64,000 nt of DNA from Marinobacter salexigens (GTDB lineage Bacteria; Pseudomonadota; Gammaproteobacteria; Pseudomonadales; Oleiphilaceae). Numbering within the stretch: the first letter of the stretch is position 1; the number at the start of each line of letters is the position of its first letter. Both the position numbers and the translations under genes were made by a program. The notes beneath the pieces are model-generated. The model saw only the letters and a program-made list of their open reading frames with translations, was not told where the DNA came from and made no database searches. Location: NCBI RefSeq assembly GCF_002806945.1, contig NZ_NIHC01000008.1:62001-126000 (forward strand). Reading direction: 5' to 3'. Shown in pieces: positions 63,524 through 64,000 of this stretch.

Positions 63524-63622
63524 CTGAAACACTTCTTGGATGGCGACAAGCAGCGCATTATTCATTTGGCAGAAACAGGGGAGGAGTATTCCCTGAACGG
63601 CAGGGCAGGCGTGGATGAGTGA
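63524..63622 (+). pseudogene. Decayed 3' end of a second RES-domain toxin gene
   Basis: The frame from 63524 reads LKHFLDGDKQRIIHLAETG then EEYSLNGRAGVDE and stop. The intact toxin of this window ends LKYFWDGDKRRITHWAEIG then EAHSLNGQ. About 19 of 27 aligned residues agree, at the same C-terminal place. Only this end remains; no start, RES core or antitoxin lies upstream. Its stop overlaps the start of the LysE-family gene. Confidence 0.7.
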
Positions 63623-64000
63623 GACAATAGTTACCTTCGTTGTTGCGTCAACGTTACTGGGCATTGCGCCTGGGCCTGATAACATTTTCGTTCTCACTCA
63701 GTCGGCGTTGTACGGCAAAAGATCCGGTATTCTGATTACGCTTGGGCTGTGTTCAGGTTTGGTGGTGCATACAGCAGCTGTCGCTTTGGGCGTGGCCGCC
63801 CTAATTCAGACTTCCGTGATTGCCTTTACGGTGCTGAAAGTCTTAGGGGCCCTGTACCTGTTGGTCTTGGCCTGGCAGGCGTTTCGGGCTCCAGTGGGTC
63901 GACTCGAAGCCCCGGGATCGAATCTCCGCTCAGCCGGTGCCTTGTATCGTCGTGGCATCATCATGAACATCACCAACCCTAAGGTGTCGATCTTTTTTCT
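63615..64000 (+). CDS. LysE/RhtB-family exporter, 5' part
   Basis: The first 128 residues of an inner-membrane amino-acid exporter; the gene runs off the window. It begins MSETIVTFVVASTLLGIAPG then PDNIFVLTQSALYGKRSGIL, the LysE/RhtB N-terminal hallmark (AxxPGPxxxxV), and continues through helices 2-3 (VVHTAAVALGVAALIQTSV, VLGALYLLVLAWQAF) to IIMNITNPKVSIFF, the conserved NPK motif. Exported substrate unknown. The ATG at 63615 overlaps the stop of the RES remnant. Confidence 0.88.
   Translation, partial: MSETIVTFVVASTLLGIAPGPDNIFVLTQSALYGKRSGILITLGLCSGLVVHTAAVALGVAALIQTSVIAFTVLKVLGALYLLVLAWQAFRAPVGRLEAPGSNLRSAGALYRRGIIMNITNPKVSIFF

Overview
The window looks like chromosomal DNA of a marine or halotolerant gammaproteobacterium, most like Marinobacter or a pseudomonad relative. 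This is inferred from the gene set and family resemblance, with no database search. The clues are a sodium-type (N-type) F1 ATPase, a Pseudomonas-style ethanol oxidation and PQQ cluster, a complete set of type II secretion core genes apart from the secretin, a CTGT-N8-ACAG LexA box and a TTGAT-N4-ATCAA FNR/Anr box. No rRNA, tRNA, CRISPR array, insertion sequence or prophage was seen.

Layout. 1-1434: last two genes (alpha, gamma) of an alternate F1Fo ATPase operon. 1512-4962: divergent TonB-dependent receptor of the YncD/PqqU type and a porin. 5113-26233: the quinoprotein alcohol oxidation regulon. It holds a NosP/NahK-like nitric-oxide sensing pair, the regulators ErbR and an ExaE/EraR-like protein with an abnormal receiver, a rhodanese-like protein, a pentapeptide-repeat protein, the PQQ alcohol dehydrogenase exaA, its cytochrome exaB, a SoxYZ-like carrier with its zinc hydrolase, the aldehyde dehydrogenase exaC, pqqABCDE plus the peptidase pqqH, the iron alcohol dehydrogenase ercA and the hybrid kinase ercS. 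ExaA oxidises an alcohol in the periplasm, ExaB carries the electrons away, ExaC oxidises the aldehyde, PqqA-E make the cofactor from the PqqA peptide, and the kinases and regulators switch the set on. The order closely follows the P. aeruginosa PA1975-PA1992 region as I remember it.

26294-31622: an EamA transporter, a thioesterase, a tsdBA thiosulfate dehydrogenase pair with an FNR/Anr-like box upstream, and a MuiA-family protein. 31677-36482: a three-gene operon of a sugar or glycerol kinase, a glycerol-3-phosphate dehydrogenase and an alkyl-DHAP synthase-like flavoprotein, possibly for ether-lipid turnover. 36622-45306: type II secretion genes, gspC divergent from gspEFGHIJKLM; gspD and gspN are not here. 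45362-47412: GNAT acetyltransferase and glutathione reductase.

47468-52621: an operon of TonB-dependent receptor, orphan periplasmic binding protein and hybrid sensor kinase, which looks like an envelope-spanning sensing unit. 52746-59458: mixed housekeeping and catabolic genes (SBF-like transporter with GntR regulator, flavin monooxygenase, SOS-type yebG, fabH, nitronate monooxygenase). 59548-64000: an accessory-looking stretch with a RES-Xre toxin-antitoxin pair, a four-gene envelope operon of unknown role (two outer-membrane barrels around two related small secreted proteins), a tandem repeat, the decayed 3' end of a second RES gene, and the start of a LysE-family exporter. The last region and the abnormal response regulator are the best candidates for undescribed biology.
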